64,000 nucleotides of DNA from JAGNLV01 sp964612145 (GTDB lineage Bacteria > Zixibacteria > MSB-5A5 > GN15 > FEB-12), in NCBI GenBank assembly GCA_964612145.1, contig CAZTBP010000011.1:62001-126000 (forward strand). Reading direction: 5' to 3'. Both the position numbers and the translations under genes were made by a program. The notes beneath the pieces were generated by a model. It searched no databases. It was given only the letters and a program-made list of their open reading frames with translations, and had not been told where the DNA came from. Positions 42,115 to 50,119 of the stretch are shown piece by piece (position 1 is the first letter of the stretch; each line of letters starts with the position of its first letter).

Positions 42115-42194
42115 ACTCCCTCTAATTACCCGTAGTTATAGGCCTGCAGTTCACCAAGTACGGCCCGGCACCCCCGGAAGGCCGGGCTGGTTGC

Positions 42195-42695
42195 TTAATC
42201 CTGGAAGATATCGTCGAGCTTGTCAGACGCTCCTTCGGCGAATTCATTGGTGACGGTGTTCGGTTTTTCCTTGGTGGAATCGCTCTGCTGGGCCTTGATC
42301 TGTTCAAAGATCTTGGCGAGTTCGGCGGAGGTTTCCTTGGCGTACAGCCGGACCATGCCGATCGTGGTGCGGTCGTCGAAGATTACGACGAGGATAGACC
42401 GTTCGCCGACCAGGGACATGTGGATGTGGTCCTTTTTGCCCTGGTGGAAGAGCACGGAGAATTCCGGTTCACCAACCAGCTTGGCGATTTCTTTTGTCGA
42501 CGCGAACGATCCGGCCAGCAGAGCGGCCAGGGCGGTCGTGTCCAGTGAGTGGGTAAATCCCTGACGGGTAATCAGGTGCCCGTCTTTGTCAACCAGCAGG
42601 GCACACTTTGCTTCGGCCCCTTTGAGCATCTTGGAGATAAGAGCATCAATCTGGTTGATCTCTTCTTCATAGATAATCAGACTATCGTCGGACAT
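42195..42695 (-). CDS. Roadblock/LC7 protein, MglB-like
   Basis: A 166-residue protein with a Roadblock domain over residues 10-130 (ALISKMLKGAEAKCALLVDKDGHLIT, MSLVGERSILVVIFDDRTTIGMVRLYAKE, each in parts), followed by a 30-residue acidic tail. In Myxococcus and Thermus MglB dimers are GTPase-activating partners of MglA. It is encoded 19 bp downstream of the MglA-like gene and 80 bp upstream of pilB, which makes a GAP or adaptor role likely. I avoid naming it mglB outright because three more Roadblock proteins are encoded nearby. Confidence 0.88.
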   Translation of the reverse strand: MSDDSLIIYEEEINQIDALISKMLKGAEAKCALLVDKDGHLITRQGFTHSLDTTALAALLAGSFASTKEIAKLVGEPEFSVLFHQGKKDHIHMSLVGERSILVVIFDDRTTIGMVRLYAKETSAELAKIFEQIKAQQSDSTKEKPNTVTNEFAEGASDKLDDIFQD

Positions 42696-42714
42696 TGCCT
42701 GCCTCCATGAGTGG

Positions 42715-43797
42715 CTATTTCATTCCAAACAGACGCTTAAAGAAGCCACGCTTCTTTTGTTCCTTTTTGGTCCTAAGTGACGGTGCCATCTTTGGTCCAG
42801 AATTGGAAGACGTCGATTCTAGTTTCTCCTCCTGCGATCCCTGCCCGGAAGCGGTCTGAGAGTCAGGCGGTGTTTGCTTTTCTTCGGTAGCTGTGGTGCT
42901 CGACGACGACGCGGCGGGCGCCGATTCGCTGCGGCTGCCCGGGTACGGGCGGTACCGGACCGGTTCCGGTTCCGCCGGTGGCTCCGGTGCTTTGGGCTCG
43001 GACGGGATCGGCTGCTGAGGCGCGGTATCGGCCGCTTGATTGGTGTCGGCACCGGGCGGTGAGACCGGAGTGGCGTTGATATCCTCGGTCGGTCGGGCAT
43101 CCTGCCGGAAAGTGTCGGCCGGATGTACCGGCTGATCCGGCTCTTTCGGCGGCACGAATCGATCGGCGGACGGGGCCGGAGTGACGGTATCCGCGACCGG
43201 TTTGCCGGCGCTGCCGGTGTTCTTCGCCTTTTCCAGTACGACCTTGATGATCATTTTCAGGGTGTCAAAGACACCGTTGCCGATGGTAGCCGAGGCTTCG
43301 AAGTACGGCCAGTTGCGAGTGTTTAACTGCTTCTGGAGTTCTTCGACCGGCAGGACTCCCGGCAGATCCCTTTTGTTGTACTGGATCACGACGGGGATGT
43401 CGGCGATATCGTAACCGTACTCGCGGAGGTTTTCCTCGAGGTTGGTCAGCGATTCAATATTCTCGTCCATTTTGGAAGGCTGGCTGTCGGCGACAAAACA
43501 GATGCCGTCGACCCCGCGCAGCACCAGTTTCCGGGTGGCGTTGTAGTACACCTGGCCGGGAACGGTGTAGAGCTGGAACTTGGCCGCGAACCCGTTGATA
43601 GTGCCGATATTGATCGGCAGGAAGTCAAAATAGAGAGTGCGGTCGGCTTCGGTTGCCAGCGAGATCAGTTTGCCGCGCGTATTGCCCGGAACTTTGGCGT
43701 GGACATACTGCAGGTTGGTCGTCTTGCCGGACAATCCCGGTCCGTAGTAGACGATTTTGCAGCACACTTCCCGCGCTGAGTAGTTAATGGATACCAT
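42715..43797 (-). CDS. mglA: MglA-type small GTPase with long disordered tail
   Basis: A 360-residue protein. Residues 1-195 are a full MglA: P-loop GPGLSGKTTN (19-28), ATEADRTLYFDFLPI (with the Arg of the catalytic finger), TVPGQVYYNATRKLVLRGVD (PGQ replacing DxxG), and VIQYNKRDLPG for guanine. The remaining 165 residues are Pro/Ala/Thr/Ser/Glu-rich and apparently disordered, ending with basic-aromatic KKRGFFKRLFGMK, a possible membrane or partner-binding patch. MglA proteins are normally about 195 residues. MglA sets cell polarity and pilus activity at a pole. The gene is followed by a Roadblock gene and pilB, pilT, pilC. Confidence 0.92.
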   Translation of the reverse strand: MVSINYSAREVCCKIVYYGPGLSGKTTNLQYVHAKVPGNTRGKLISLATEADRTLYFDFLPINIGTINGFAAKFQLYTVPGQVYYNATRKLVLRGVDGICFVADSQPSKMDENIESLTNLEENLREYGYDIADIPVVIQYNKRDLPGVLPVEELQKQLNTRNWPYFEASATIGNGVFDTLKMIIKVVLEKAKNTGSAGKPVADTVTPAPSADRFVPPKEPDQPVHPADTFRQDARPTEDINATPVSPPGADTNQAADTAPQQPIPSEPKAPEPPAEPEPVRYRPYPGSRSESAPAASSSSTTATEEKQTPPDSQTASGQGSQEEKLESTSSNSGPKMAPSLRTKKEQKKRGFFKRLFGMK

Positions 43798-43838
43798 ATC
43801 CTGTCGTCCCTAATGTAGTCAGTTCTACGCGCTAGTGG

Positions 43839-44180
43839 TCAAGCTTCGGTCCGGAGTCGTTCGATAGCGTTTTTGATCTCCAAACGGATAAGACCGACAT
43901 TGACTTCTTTCTCTGTTGTCACGACCAGAATTCCTAATCCGGCATCGGTGAAGAATAGTTTCGCTTCCTCTGACTCGATAGTAACCTGGCGCAGCGGCCG
44001 GGTTTCGAGGCGGTCGAGGCTCTTTTGGATGTTGGTCGTGATCGACGCCGCAAGAGCGCCTACGGTTTCACCTTCGAAGGCAGCATCCAGATCGGCGGCG
44101 ATGACGATACCGTCGCTACCGACGACCATGGAGCCGGTGACACCGCTGGTTTTGTTCAGTTCACTGAGTACTTCGTACAT
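43839..44180 (-). CDS. Single-domain Roadblock/LC7 protein
   Basis: A 113-residue protein consisting only of a Roadblock domain: VTGSMVVGSDGIVIAADLD, GETVGALAASITTNIQKSL, KLFFTDAGLGILVVTTEKEVNVGLIRLEI (in parts). It is the size of MglB or of the Roadblock family co-encoded with bacterial Ras-like GTPases. Its start overlaps the stop of the membrane-Roadblock gene by 20 bp. It could pair with the MglA-like GTPase 41 bp downstream or with another Roadblock protein. Confidence 0.9.
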   Translation of the reverse strand: MYEVLSELNKTSGVTGSMVVGSDGIVIAADLDAAFEGETVGALAASITTNIQKSLDRLETRPLRQVTIESEEAKLFFTDAGLGILVVTTEKEVNVGLIRLEIKNAIERLRTEA

Positions 44181-45177
44181 ACGCGTTCTCCGTGTTCACG
44201 GCTCGCTGTTCGCCGTATCTTTCAGCGACATATTTTCGGACTATTTCGAGGCCCTGTGAGAAGCGGATGTTCAACAGGTCATCGTTGTGCCGTTCGGCGA
44301 TAACGAAGAGATAGAACAGTTCCTCACGGGCGATTACAATTTTCTTATCGGGCAGGTTCAGGGTCAGGCTTTCCGGCGAGGCCGGGCCGAAGCGATTGAC
44401 CACCGGCTGGTTGTGCTGGTAAAACAGCAACGCCAGGGGCGCCCAGTCTTCGGCGATTGCATCGTTGCGATCGAAGTGCCCCAGGAGGAGGCCCTCGTTG
44501 TCGACGACGGCTGCAACCTGCACGGCGGCGTCTTCGCCGATGTACTTGGTGGCCCGGTCAAAACCGTTGGCCTCGCTTGGCTTGATGGCCGAGGGCGACT
44601 GTTCAGCCAGTTGCTTGGCGGACAGGTTGTGTCGGAACGGATCCTGATCGTGATCTGCCGATCGGCTTTGGGTCTGAGTCGGCTGGTCCTGGCCTGCGGT
44701 CACAAAGGTCGTGCGTCCGGACTCTGCCGTGCCGGTTTGTGCCGGATCGGTCTGTGTTCGGGTCGCCGGTATCCGGGTCGGTGCTGTCTCACCGAGCTGG
44801 CGGAGGACCGGCAGCATGATAAACGGCGCCGTAGCGAGATGGAGCACAACTGCCGGCAGGTAGCTGGACAGCCCCAGGGTCAGAGATACCCGCAGGTTCA
44901 TCGAATACATAATCGCGATCAGCAGGCCGTAGACGGCTCCGAGCGCGAGTCGGTATATCAGGCAGATGCCGGCAGCCTGGGCCAGCGGCACGAGGCTGGC
45001 GCGGCGGGTGAGCGCGAAGCTGACAATCATGTAGAAGACCAGTTCGTACATGAGGTAAATCATCGAGGCTCGGGCGAGACCGGTTCCGAGTCGATGAGGA
45101 AACAGAATCATCGGTATTATCAGCACGATCAGCGAGAACAGCAGTATCTGCCTGGCATGTCGTCCATTGAACTCCAT
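44161..45177 (-). CDS. Membrane protein with C-terminal Roadblock-like domain
   Basis: A 338-residue protein. Four to five transmembrane segments occupy residues 8-125 (for example ILLFSLIVLIIPMILF, LVFYMIVSFALTRR, AVVLHLATAPFIMLPVL). A polar linker of about 80 residues rich in Thr, Gln and Ala follows. The C-terminal 105 residues (GEDAAVQVAAVVDNEGLLLG, LPDKKIVIAREELFYLFVIAERHND) look like a Roadblock/LC7 fold. A membrane-tethered Roadblock protein beside mglA and pilus genes could place the GTPase switch at the pole. No known orthologue comes to mind. Confidence 0.72.
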   Translation of the reverse strand: MEFNGRHARQILLFSLIVLIIPMILFPHRLGTGLARASMIYLMYELVFYMIVSFALTRRASLVPLAQAAGICLIYRLALGAVYGLLIAIMYSMNLRVSLTLGLSSYLPAVVLHLATAPFIMLPVLRQLGETAPTRIPATRTQTDPAQTGTAESGRTTFVTAGQDQPTQTQSRSADHDQDPFRHNLSAKQLAEQSPSAIKPSEANGFDRATKYIGEDAAVQVAAVVDNEGLLLGHFDRNDAIAEDWAPLALLFYQHNQPVVNRFGPASPESLTLNLPDKKIVIAREELFYLFVIAERHNDDLLNIRFSQGLEIVRKYVAERYGEQRAVNTENAYVRSTQ

Positions 45178-45193
45178 ATCGTGTCCTTCGTCG

Positions 45194-46048
45194 TTACGGC
45201 TGGTAGCGATCCACCAGCTTCTCTATTTTGAGTCTCAGGGTGCCGAGGTTGGCACCGTCTTCGGTCACGTAGATAAAGGCGCCGTCGCGCTGGCGAATGA
45301 CGTAGAAGGTGGGTCCTTCGGTTTCGACGAGGACCGAGCGTACTTCGCCAAAAGAACCCTCGAGCAGGCTTTTGCTCAGTTCATTGCCGAGTTCGCCGAT
45401 GGTGGCGCCGCAGCGGGCCTCATCCATGGCGAGTTCCCAGCGGGCATCCATGACGAGCCCTTCGTGGTTAACGTAGATCGCCCCTTTGACACCGGGTACT
45501 TTCCGGCCCTCTTCGAGCATTCCGACGGAATCGAGCCAAGCCGGATCGGGTGACTGGGCGACCGTTTCTTGTTCGGCCGGTTCAGTTTTTTCCGGCGCGG
45601 GGCCGGGTTCGTGTTGGGCACGAGACTCTTCGGGCAGTTTGCGCGCGATGTCGAGCAGTTTTCTGATCTGACCGTTGTTGGGGTCAGCCTCGTGCAACTG
45701 GGTCAACAGCTGGATAGCATCGTCGAACTGTCCCTTGTAGATATAAATCTCGGCCAGGAGCAGCTCAACAGTGCGTGTTCGTCCGTCGACCTCCATCGCC
45801 TTACGGGCCTCGGCCTCGGCCCAGTCATACAGGCCGCGATCGAGGTTGACTTTGGCCATAACAACGTGTGCCGAACCGTAAGACGGGTGGATTTTCAGGC
45901 CATTTTGGCAAACGCGGAAAGCTTTTTCAAGCTCACCTTTTTTGCGATATGATTCGGCGAGTGCGGCGAAGATCTGGGAATTGGGGTCTTCATCCAAGAT
46001 CTTGCGGCACTTGAAAATCCGTTCGTCCAGTTCAGAAGTACTAATCAT
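45194..46048 (-). CDS. TPR protein with C-terminal Roadblock-like domain
   Basis: A 284-residue protein. Three or four TPR units (QIFAALAESYRKKGELEKAF, YGSAHVVMAKVNLDRGLYDWAEAEARKAM, LLAEIYIYKGQFDDAIQLL) span residues 20-140. A Pro/Glu linker follows, then about 110 residues (VPGVKGAIYVNHEGLVMDAR, FYVIRQRDGAFIYVTEDGANLGTLRLKI, in parts) with the Roadblock pattern. TPRs would provide protein docking, the Roadblock part a GTPase or dimer interface. It starts after an AT-rich tract and a hairpin (46073-46106) and ends 16 bp before the membrane-Roadblock gene. Confidence 0.78.
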   Translation of the reverse strand: MISTSELDERIFKCRKILDEDPNSQIFAALAESYRKKGELEKAFRVCQNGLKIHPSYGSAHVVMAKVNLDRGLYDWAEAEARKAMEVDGRTRTVELLLAEIYIYKGQFDDAIQLLTQLHEADPNNGQIRKLLDIARKLPEESRAQHEPGPAPEKTEPAEQETVAQSPDPAWLDSVGMLEEGRKVPGVKGAIYVNHEGLVMDARWELAMDEARCGATIGELGNELSKSLLEGSFGEVRSVLVETEGPTFYVIRQRDGAFIYVTEDGANLGTLRLKIEKLVDRYQP

Positions 46049-46072
46049 CTATTGTGCCCGTAACTCATTAGG

Positions 46073-46106
46073 CTGTAGGACATTGCCGGAATGGCAATTT
46101 CTACAG
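46073..46106. promoter_or_regulatory. Nested hairpin and AT tract before the TPR-Roadblock gene
   Basis: CTGTAG (46073-46078) and CTACAG (46101-46106) enclose ATTGCC (46082-46087) and GGCAAT (46093-46098). TATATATATAGATATTACA (46109-46127) follows, a possible promoter for the minus-strand TPR gene. The hairpin may be an operator, a 5' leader structure or a terminator of the upstream gene. Confidence 0.45.
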
Positions 46107-46149
46107 GCTATATATATAGATATTACAGTGACTTATGTCAACTTCTATC

Positions 46150-46512
46150 TCAGCTTAACGTCCGCTTGACATCGAGTATTCCATAGAGAAAAAGGCCGGC
46201 CATCAGTGCCAGCAGGCCGGGTACCACTACATCCGGCAAGAACACGATTTCAAAGGTCTGGAGCAACATAATAATCTCGGCCACAGCCAGGACGGCGAAG
46301 CCGCCAAAGAACAGTTGCCAGCAGCGGCTCATGCGTCCGCCGCGGACAAGGCTGAAGACCTTAAACGCGCCGCCGGCACAGATCACGGCCCCGACAAAGA
46401 TCAGGGCGTTGATCATGGTCGGCGGGTTGGTTATGACCGCCAGATTGGCCGCTTCGGCACGGGCCAGCGGCGCCAGGATCATCAGCAGGCCGAAAGAAAC
46501 AAAGCGTTTCAT
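46150..46512 (-). CDS. Three-helix membrane protein, unknown
   Basis: A 120-residue protein with a cleavable signal-like start (MKRFVSFGLLMILAPLARAEA) followed by three hydrophobic segments (MINALIFVGAVICAGGAF, LFFGGFAVLAVAEIIMLL, FLPDVVVPGLLALMAGLFLYG). It lies 2 bp after the DUF4388 gene, so it is probably co-transcribed. No known family is evident. Its place between DUF4388 and Roadblock genes suggests a part in the same polarity or motility system. Confidence 0.72.
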   Translation of the reverse strand: MKRFVSFGLLMILAPLARAEAANLAVITNPPTMINALIFVGAVICAGGAFKVFSLVRGGRMSRCWQLFFGGFAVLAVAEIIMLLQTFEIVFLPDVVVPGLLALMAGLFLYGILDVKRTLS

Positions 46513-46514
46513 AT

Positions 46515-47717
46515 TTAACCTCTCACCATTTTTACGACTTTAGCGGAGCGTTTGACCGCGGCGCTAAAGCTCTCTTCTATTCCGAAGCGTTTGACCAGTT
46601 CGCGATGGGCGGCCAGTGGTTCGGCGACTTCGCCTTTGACGGCCGTGACGCCATCGCGGTAGGCACCAATACCGAGGAGATCGAACAGGAATTCGAGCTG
46701 CTCGGAAAGGGCTTTGTCAAGATCCCGGAGGAGTGTATACAGACGGATCGGGGCGGGTACGGCTCGCACGGCCCCGAGGAATTTTTCAAATGACGGCATC
46801 AAGTCGGATTTGGGATCGACGCCGGGGAAGAAGTTCAGCAGGCCGCCGCGGTACTGGGCGGCGAAGGTGCTGAAACTGGAGTTTTCTTCGCCGAGCATAT
46901 CCTCGAACAGGTTCCGGATGCGGTAGAAGGCGTTGTTGTAGAGCCTGAAGATGATTTTCAGGACCACTTCTTCCTCATCGATTTCCTCGGCGCTGACTTC
47001 CTGGCGTTTGCCGACAGCGTCGATGAGGTTGTTGACTATGAGGCGATAGATAGCACGACAGGTGACGAATTCACCCATCGGGGACAGATTGATCAGGTCC
47101 GGGAGAGTGCGTTCGCCGTTGATAAGCCCGATAAGCTTGAATTCGTCGACGGAGATCGTGAACTCTTCCTGATTGGTCTTGGGGGCCCGGGAGATGGCCA
47201 GCAGGACGTCGTCGGGCGGGAGCACTTTCTGGATTTCGATCCACTCGTCGATACGGCGGGTGCCTTCCATGATAACGCTCATGGTGGAGAGTTCGACTAA
47301 GAAGGGAGCGTTCTTGGGGGCGGCTCCCTCGTGGAACAGGAAATCACCGTCACGCCAGGAGAAGAGGTTGTAGACGATCTCTTCGATTTGCTGCTTGAGG
47401 CATTCGGCTATTTCGGATTTATCGAAGACGCCCATGTCGATCAGGGTTGTGCCGAGCTGGCGGCCGGTCTGCTTGTGCAGGGTGATAGCCTTCTCAAGGT
47501 CCTTCTTGGAAAGCTTGCCGCGGTTGAGCAGCATCTGCCCGAGCAGGTCCTCGGAGGAATTGACCGAGGAAGCATGAATGATGTTGCCCTCTTTGAAGGC
47601 AACTTCTTTCTGCCTGGTCGCGGTCCGGATTTCCAGCAAGCCGGTTTTTTTGCCGGTGGCCAGCAGCTGGAGGATGTCCGGGAACGAGACCGTTTTCAGA
47701 TTTCCCGATAAGCTCAT
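46515..47717 (-). CDS. DUF4388 (PATAN) domain protein
   Basis: A 400-residue cytoplasmic protein. MSLSGNLKTVSFPDILQLLATGKKTGLLEI is the DUF4388 (PATAN) N-terminus (quoted in part: SLSGNLKTVSFPDILQLL), continuing to IVYNLFSWRDGDFLFHEG. In between is LGQMLLNRGKLSKKDLEKA, a repeat pattern also found at the start of PilB. The remainder is helical with an acidic EIDEEEVV segment. AAGGA lies before the ATG at 47717. DUF4388 proteins are common next to MglA, type IV pilus and two-component genes in delta-proteobacteria and FCB bacteria. Exact role unknown. Confidence 0.85.
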   Translation of the reverse strand: MSLSGNLKTVSFPDILQLLATGKKTGLLEIRTATRQKEVAFKEGNIIHASSVNSSEDLLGQMLLNRGKLSKKDLEKAITLHKQTGRQLGTTLIDMGVFDKSEIAECLKQQIEEIVYNLFSWRDGDFLFHEGAAPKNAPFLVELSTMSVIMEGTRRIDEWIEIQKVLPPDDVLLAISRAPKTNQEEFTISVDEFKLIGLINGERTLPDLINLSPMGEFVTCRAIYRLIVNNLIDAVGKRQEVSAEEIDEEEVVLKIIFRLYNNAFYRIRNLFEDMLGEENSSFSTFAAQYRGGLLNFFPGVDPKSDLMPSFEKFLGAVRAVPAPIRLYTLLRDLDKALSEQLEFLFDLLGIGAYRDGVTAVKGEVAEPLAAHRELVKRFGIEESFSAAVKRSAKVVKMVRG

Positions 47718-47829
47718 CTTAGATCCTTCTTCCTTGTCTCCGAAAGGGCAGTCGTCTGCCGTCGACGTGCATTCCTGCAGTTCTCTATAGTTATCGGGCG
47801 GTACAAAGCAGAACTTAAACGGAAAAGAC

Positions 47830-50115
47830 TCAGGGTAAGCCAACAAGTTTCAGGGGATTTGCGGAATCTGAGGTAAGTATGACCCGAATTCCGGCCACGT
47901 GTCGCAAATCGACTTTGCGGCAGGCTTGTCTGGCGGTATCGGGCGGAAGCTGTTCAATTTTCGCACAGCAGACAATATCGAGGTTTACAGCGGTGCAGAG
48001 CCTCTCAAGCTCGGGATATGGGATCGAGCCGCCGGTAATCAGGAGACACCTGCTGTGACCGGACGAGAACTTCAGGCGTTGGGCGAGATCGGGATTGCGG
48101 GATATGGCTATGTCCACGTCGCGTGATCTGAGCCGGGCAAATCCCTCCCCTATTTCGAGGCCCGGTGAGTCGGAGTGATTCGGGAAGTTAAAAACCGGGC
48201 AGACCGGCAACGGGAGACGGCTGTTAAAGGACTCAGAAGCGATATCAGCGAGAGTTGCTGTCATTGCCCGGCTGACGATAACAGAGTCGGTATTAAACCG
48301 GTCGGCGGTGCGGAGAAGTCCCGGAACGGCATCGTAGTCGGCAGCTAAGAGCACGAGGTATCGAATGTTGGCGATGCCGAGGCTATAGAGAGTGCGGTCT
48401 ATGGGATGGTCGACGGAAGGAACGGTCGGCGTGCTGAAGTCAGTGAGAATGAGGTCGGACTGACCGGTGGCCGAATCAGAGATGAGGACCAAAAGACCGC
48501 CGGAGATACGGCGGGTGAAGATCTCGAGTCGGGGATTGTCGGAAAAGGTTCGGACAGCGGCCAGTGTGAGCATAACGGCCAGGGCCGCGGCGGTTCCCAG
48601 CACCGCAAGGCGGCGAGCTCGGCGGCCGGTAGTGGCGAAAACGGCGGTTACGAGCAGGCTATAATAGAGGAGTACCATCGGCGTTGTTACCCAGGCAGTG
48701 TCAATCGCCGGCATTTTGTCCGAGCCAAAGAAGTTCAGCAAATGAAGGACGCTGTGGAGAATCAAATCAACCGGTACGCTCACTATAGTTCCGAGACCGG
48801 GCAGGACAGCCGAAGCCACGATCAAGACCAAAACGGCGATTACTGCCAGCGAGACGATCGGAACGACCACAAGATTAGCGGGCCAGGCCAACAGGGGTGC
48901 TTCCTTGAAATACAGTGCTATGAGAGGTATCGAGAATAGCTGGGCAACGATGGTAACGACCGCACTGAATACGACGATCCGGAGCCAATTCCAGCGCATG
49001 CGATTCCAGATCGGCCGGTAGATTCGCGGCAGCACGAGGATCATTCCCCAGGCAGTGACAAACGAAAGCTGGAAGCCGACATCGAACAACTGGCCGGGTG
49101 AGACCAGCAGGATCACGACGGCGGCCAGCGCGATGATATTGTTCAGATCGGTGCGGCGGTTCAACTGCGTGGCGATGATAATCAGCCCGGCCATTACTGC
49201 AGCGCGTACGACCGATGGTTCCGCATAGGACAGCAGCGTGAAGAGAACGATGGCGATCAGGAGGATGACGGCGCGGACGCGGCGGGATACGGAGAAAGGC
49301 CGGACGAGAACAAGTATGAAGCCAATCACCAGCGCGACATTAGAGCCGGAGACCGCCAGCAGGTGAAGCGTGCCGGAGCGACGGAACCATCGGTACACCT
49401 CGGGTGGTATATCACGGGTTTCACCGATGAGGAATCCGGCGGCCATAGCGGCGGTGGCAGGATCGAGGCAGGTGTTAAACACGGAGAGTATTTCCACCCG
49501 AAGTTGATCCACAAACTGAAAGAGTTGTGAACCTCTCCCCTGCCGCACCTGTATATCTCTCCCGAGGTTGGCGTAGGCGATGGCGTGTATTCCGTGCAGC
49601 CGCAGATACCGGGCGTAGTCGAAACCGCCAATGTCGCCCCGGGGCGGCTGATCGAGGCAGGAGGTGAATACGACTCTGTCCTCTCGTTGAAGGGTCAGGC
49701 TGGTGTCGGGGATGCGCAGGAGGATGCCGCCGGAGGCCGGTGCCATTGTTTCTATTCCGAGAGAGTCAATCTCGATGGTCAATTCGGTTCTTCCCGGTTC
49801 GAGGCGGGGCCAGTCGGCAACCGTTCCGACCACGCGGTACCGTTCCGATTGCAGCGGCAGGCGGCTTAGGTGGCGGGGACCGAAATCATACGCACGCAGG
49901 GCGAAGCAGGTGGCCGCCAGGCACAGCAGGCTCAGCCCGAACAGGCATGTGGCAAGGGGGGTGCGACGGGCGAACGCCTGCCAGAGCCCGCCGAGCGAAA
50001 GGGGTACAGCGATGGCAAGAAACAGCCAGGCGGGCAGGCGGGACAGATCGGCGGCGACTATGCCGAGAACAATCAGTGTCAGGAGATATATCGCGGGATA
50101 TTTTCGAAGCACCAC
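47830..50115 (-). CDS. comEC: ComEC/Rec2-family DNA uptake channel with degenerate C-terminal domain
   Basis: A 761-residue membrane protein. A DUF4131 N-terminal part (residues 1-200) and the ComEC competence core (GTLHLLAVSGSNVALVIGF, YAEPSVVRAAVMAGLIIIA, VGFQLSFVTAWGMILVLP and more membrane segments) are well kept. The C-terminal 230 residues should be a metallo-beta-lactamase-fold domain, but the zinc motif that normally reads xTHxDxDHxGG is LLAADYDAVPGLL, so the ligands are lost. The GTG start has AGGGGAG close by. It lies 4 bp after murJ. It may import transforming DNA brought in by the nearby pilus. Confidence 0.88.
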   Translation of the reverse strand: MVLRKYPAIYLLTLIVLGIVAADLSRLPAWLFLAIAVPLSLGGLWQAFARRTPLATCLFGLSLLCLAATCFALRAYDFGPRHLSRLPLQSERYRVVGTVADWPRLEPGRTELTIEIDSLGIETMAPASGGILLRIPDTSLTLQREDRVVFTSCLDQPPRGDIGGFDYARYLRLHGIHAIAYANLGRDIQVRQGRGSQLFQFVDQLRVEILSVFNTCLDPATAAMAAGFLIGETRDIPPEVYRWFRRSGTLHLLAVSGSNVALVIGFILVLVRPFSVSRRVRAVILLIAIVLFTLLSYAEPSVVRAAVMAGLIIIATQLNRRTDLNNIIALAAVVILLVSPGQLFDVGFQLSFVTAWGMILVLPRIYRPIWNRMRWNWLRIVVFSAVVTIVAQLFSIPLIALYFKEAPLLAWPANLVVVPIVSLAVIAVLVLIVASAVLPGLGTIVSVPVDLILHSVLHLLNFFGSDKMPAIDTAWVTTPMVLLYYSLLVTAVFATTGRRARRLAVLGTAAALAVMLTLAAVRTFSDNPRLEIFTRRISGGLLVLISDSATGQSDLILTDFSTPTVPSVDHPIDRTLYSLGIANIRYLVLLAADYDAVPGLLRTADRFNTDSVIVSRAMTATLADIASESFNSRLPLPVCPVFNFPNHSDSPGLEIGEGFARLRSRDVDIAISRNPDLAQRLKFSSGHSRCLLITGGSIPYPELERLCTAVNLDIVCCAKIEQLPPDTARQACRKVDLRHVAGIRVILTSDSANPLKLVGLP

Positions 50116-50119
50116 TCCC

